From an uncultured Clostridia bacterium (GTDB lineage: Bacteria; Bacillota; Clostridia; Christensenellales; UBA1242), in contig CANBAX010000036.1 of the NCBI GenBank assembly GCA_947366645.1, positions 1 to 8,072 on the forward strand: 8,072 nt of DNA. The letters run 5' to 3'. The position numbers and the translations under genes are program-made. Shown here piece after piece: positions 6,992 through 8,072 of the stretch. The notes beneath the pieces are model-generated. The model had not been told where the DNA came from, ran no database searches, and saw nothing but the letters and a program-made list of their open reading frames with translations. Every line of letters starts with the position of its first letter. Within the stretch, counting starts at the first letter, position 1.

Positions 6992-7864
6992 TTATTTCTT
7001 TAAAATCTTGATTTCTTCCTCTAAAATTATATTTTTTTCTTCTTTTACACGCCTTTTTATTGAATTAATTAGTTTTATAACGTCTTTTGACTTTGCATTG
7101 CCTACATTGACAATTATACCCGCATGATTATCGCTTACTTTAGCAAAGCCAACTTGCTGCCCCTTAAATCCCATTTCATCTAACATTTTACTGACTATTA
7201 TTCCCTCTTGGCGTTTAAATACACTTCCCAAACTTGGGAAAGGAGTTAACCCTTTCCTTTTTTTTAGCACCTGCATTTGTCTTTCTTTTATCTTTTCAAC
7301 ATCATCTTTTTTTAATTCAAATTCCCCGCCTAAGATGATGTCATCTTTCTCAAAACCGCTTCCACGATATTTAAATTTGCAGTCCTTATTACTAAATTCA
7401 ATTATTTTTCCTTTACGATATAGCCTAACCTTATTTATAACCTTTGCCATTTCAAAACTATAAGCGCCGCAGTTCATAATTATTCCGCCGCCAATAGAGG
7501 CAGGAATTCCACTTCCTTCCTCTAATCCTGCGAGAGCATTATTTATTGCTAGGTTTATAACAGTATTTAAATTGGCACCTGCCTCTGCATATATTTTATT
7601 TTCATTTACTACTACGGTGTTTAACTTGAAAAGTTTGATTATTACACCTTTATACACGCCATCTGGTGGTAAGGTGTTTGTACCATTTCCTAGCACATAA
7701 TATTTCTTATGATAAGCATTTAAATATTTTAAAAGGGAAATCAAAGCCTCTTCGGTTTGAGGCATTGCAACATATTTTGCCCTGCCCCCTGTCTTTATAG
7801 AAGAAAGGGTTTTAAAACTTACATTTCTTACAATATTATATTTATCACATATCTTTTTTCTCAT
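6992..7864 (-). CDS. murB: UDP-N-acetylenolpyruvoylglucosamine reductase (MurB)
   Basis: MurB is a cytoplasmic flavoenzyme that reduces UDP-GlcNAc-enolpyruvate to UDP-MurNAc with NADPH, the second committed step of peptidoglycan precursor synthesis. The 290-residue length suits the shorter type II enzymes. FAD-binding motifs are SIKTGGRA (22-29), VLGNGTN (57-63) and GLEEGSGIPASIGGGIIMN (113-131). The active site is represented by YRGS (Arg167), GSVFKR with Ser214 as the proton donor, and the C-terminal LEEEI, whose last Glu (about 284) corresponds to the catalytic Glu of LEPEV. GFKGQQVGFAKVSDNHAGII (232-251) matches the conserved substrate domain. All key residues are present, so the enzyme should be active. 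The ATG lacks a clear Shine-Dalgarno, but an in-frame stop lies a short way upstream and no other start fits. The gene leads a probable two-gene unit with the MBL-fold gene and diverges from the exporter gene. Confidence 0.95.
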   Translation of the reverse strand: MRKKICDKYNIVRNVSFKTLSSIKTGGRAKYVAMPQTEEALISLLKYLNAYHKKYYVLGNGTNTLPPDGVYKGVIIKLFKLNTVVVNENKIYAEAGANLNTVINLAINNALAGLEEGSGIPASIGGGIIMNCGAYSFEMAKVINKVRLYRKGKIIEFSNKDCKFKYRGSGFEKDDIILGGEFELKKDDVEKIKERQMQVLKKRKGLTPFPSLGSVFKRQEGIIVSKMLDEMGFKGQQVGFAKVSDNHAGIIVNVGNAKSKDVIKLINSIKRRVKEEKNIILEEEIKILKK

Positions 7865-7905
7865 ATTACTATTTATGCTAAGATACTGACAAAGTTACTT
7901 TTCTT

Positions 7906-7933
7906 CTTGTATCTTTTTGCTGAGTTTTGTCAA
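7906..7933 (-). promoter_or_regulatory. Predicted promoter of murB
   Basis: On the minus strand a perfect TTGACA (7933-7928) is followed after 16 bases by TACAAG (7911-7906), which matches the -10 consensus at four of six positions. Transcription would begin near 7899, giving a leader of about 35 bases in which no good Shine-Dalgarno is visible. Confidence 0.5.
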
Positions 7934-7941
7934 TAATTTAT

Positions 7942-7970
7942 TTCCTTAAAGTTGAAGATTATGATATACT
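7942..7970 (+). promoter_or_regulatory. Predicted extended -10 promoter of the exporter gene
   Basis: TGA followed by TATACT (7962-7970) makes an extended -10 element. The hexamer 17 bases upstream (TTCCTT, 7942-7947) is a poor -35 box, which is common for extended -10 promoters. The predicted leader is about 20 bases and includes AAGGA. It is divergent from the murB promoter in the same 133-base spacer. Confidence 0.5.
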
Positions 7971-7997
7971 CTTTAAGTAAAAATCAAGGACTAATAG

Positions 7998-8072
7998 ATG
8001 AGAAAACTTTTTAAGTATTTTAAAGGCTATAAAAAGCAAATGTGGCTTGCACCTTTTTTCAAAGTTTTTGAG
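7998..8072 (+). CDS. ABC exporter N-terminus (permease-ATPase), cut by window end
   Basis: Only the first 25 codons are in the window. The start ATG has AAGGA (7986-7990) seven bases upstream. The opening residues MRKLFKYFKGYKKQ followed by MWLAPFFKVFE closely resemble the N-terminus of clostridial type-I ABC exporters, where a basic amphipathic elbow helix precedes the first membrane helix. Such proteins join six membrane segments to an ATPase domain and export drugs, lipids or peptides. The ATPase motifs lie outside the window, so this call rests on the N-terminal pattern alone. The gene has its own promoter and diverges from murB. Confidence 0.6.
   Translation, partial: MRKLFKYFKGYKKQMWLAPFFKVFE

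Noticed and set aside
7887..7932. Inverted repeat TGACAAA (7887-7893) and TTTGTCA (7926-7932) flanking the murB promoter, a possible operator.
   Set aside because: The seven-base arms are separated by 32 bases and do not extend; one arm simply contains the -35 box. This is likely chance in AT-rich DNA.

Overview
The window comes from an AT-rich, Gram-positive-type bacterial chromosome. A low-GC Clostridia-like organism is likely: genes are compact, Shine-Dalgarno sites are strong, promoters look sigma-A-like, MurB is short (type II), Lgt is of the clostridial type, and TGA is used as a stop codon. No species can be named. There is no sign of phage, plasmid, CRISPR, tRNA, rRNA or insertion sequences. 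No stretch longer than about 133 bases lacks a gene.

Layout: six genes run on the minus strand from about 7864 down to 81, and one gene cut by the window edge runs the other way from 7998. In transcription order on the minus strand they are: murB (peptidoglycan precursor reductase); a metallo-beta-lactamase-fold hydrolase whose reading frame clearly extends 37 codons upstream of its first ATG and appears to start at an ATA codon; a large CvpA-like membrane protein; a pair of surface lipoproteins (a DUF5722-type putative glycoside hydrolase, then a beta-helix/GLUG-like protein) ending in a strong terminator; and lgt, a separate unit with its own consensus promoter and terminator. The plus-strand gene at the right edge looks like the N-terminus of an ABC exporter.

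Together the genes concern the cell envelope: MurB feeds wall synthesis, the CvpA-like protein sits in the membrane, the lipoprotein pair is exported and lipid-anchored, and Lgt carries out the first lipidation step that such proteins need. The lipoprotein pair has its own predicted promoter, whose -35 box contains the stop codon of the CvpA-like gene.

The observations most worth a second look are: (1) a run of nine G residues just after the lipobox cysteine codon of the putative hydrolase, where gain or loss of one base stops translation within 5 to 14 codons, as expected of a phase-variation switch; (2) the predicted ATA start of the MBL-fold protein; (3) a consensus promoter placed so close to lgt that its mRNA should be leaderless; (4) cysteines replacing two conserved polar residues in the Lgt signature; and (5) a CvpA-like protein with an unexplained C-terminal region of about 490 residues. 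I found no convincing defence or mobile system.
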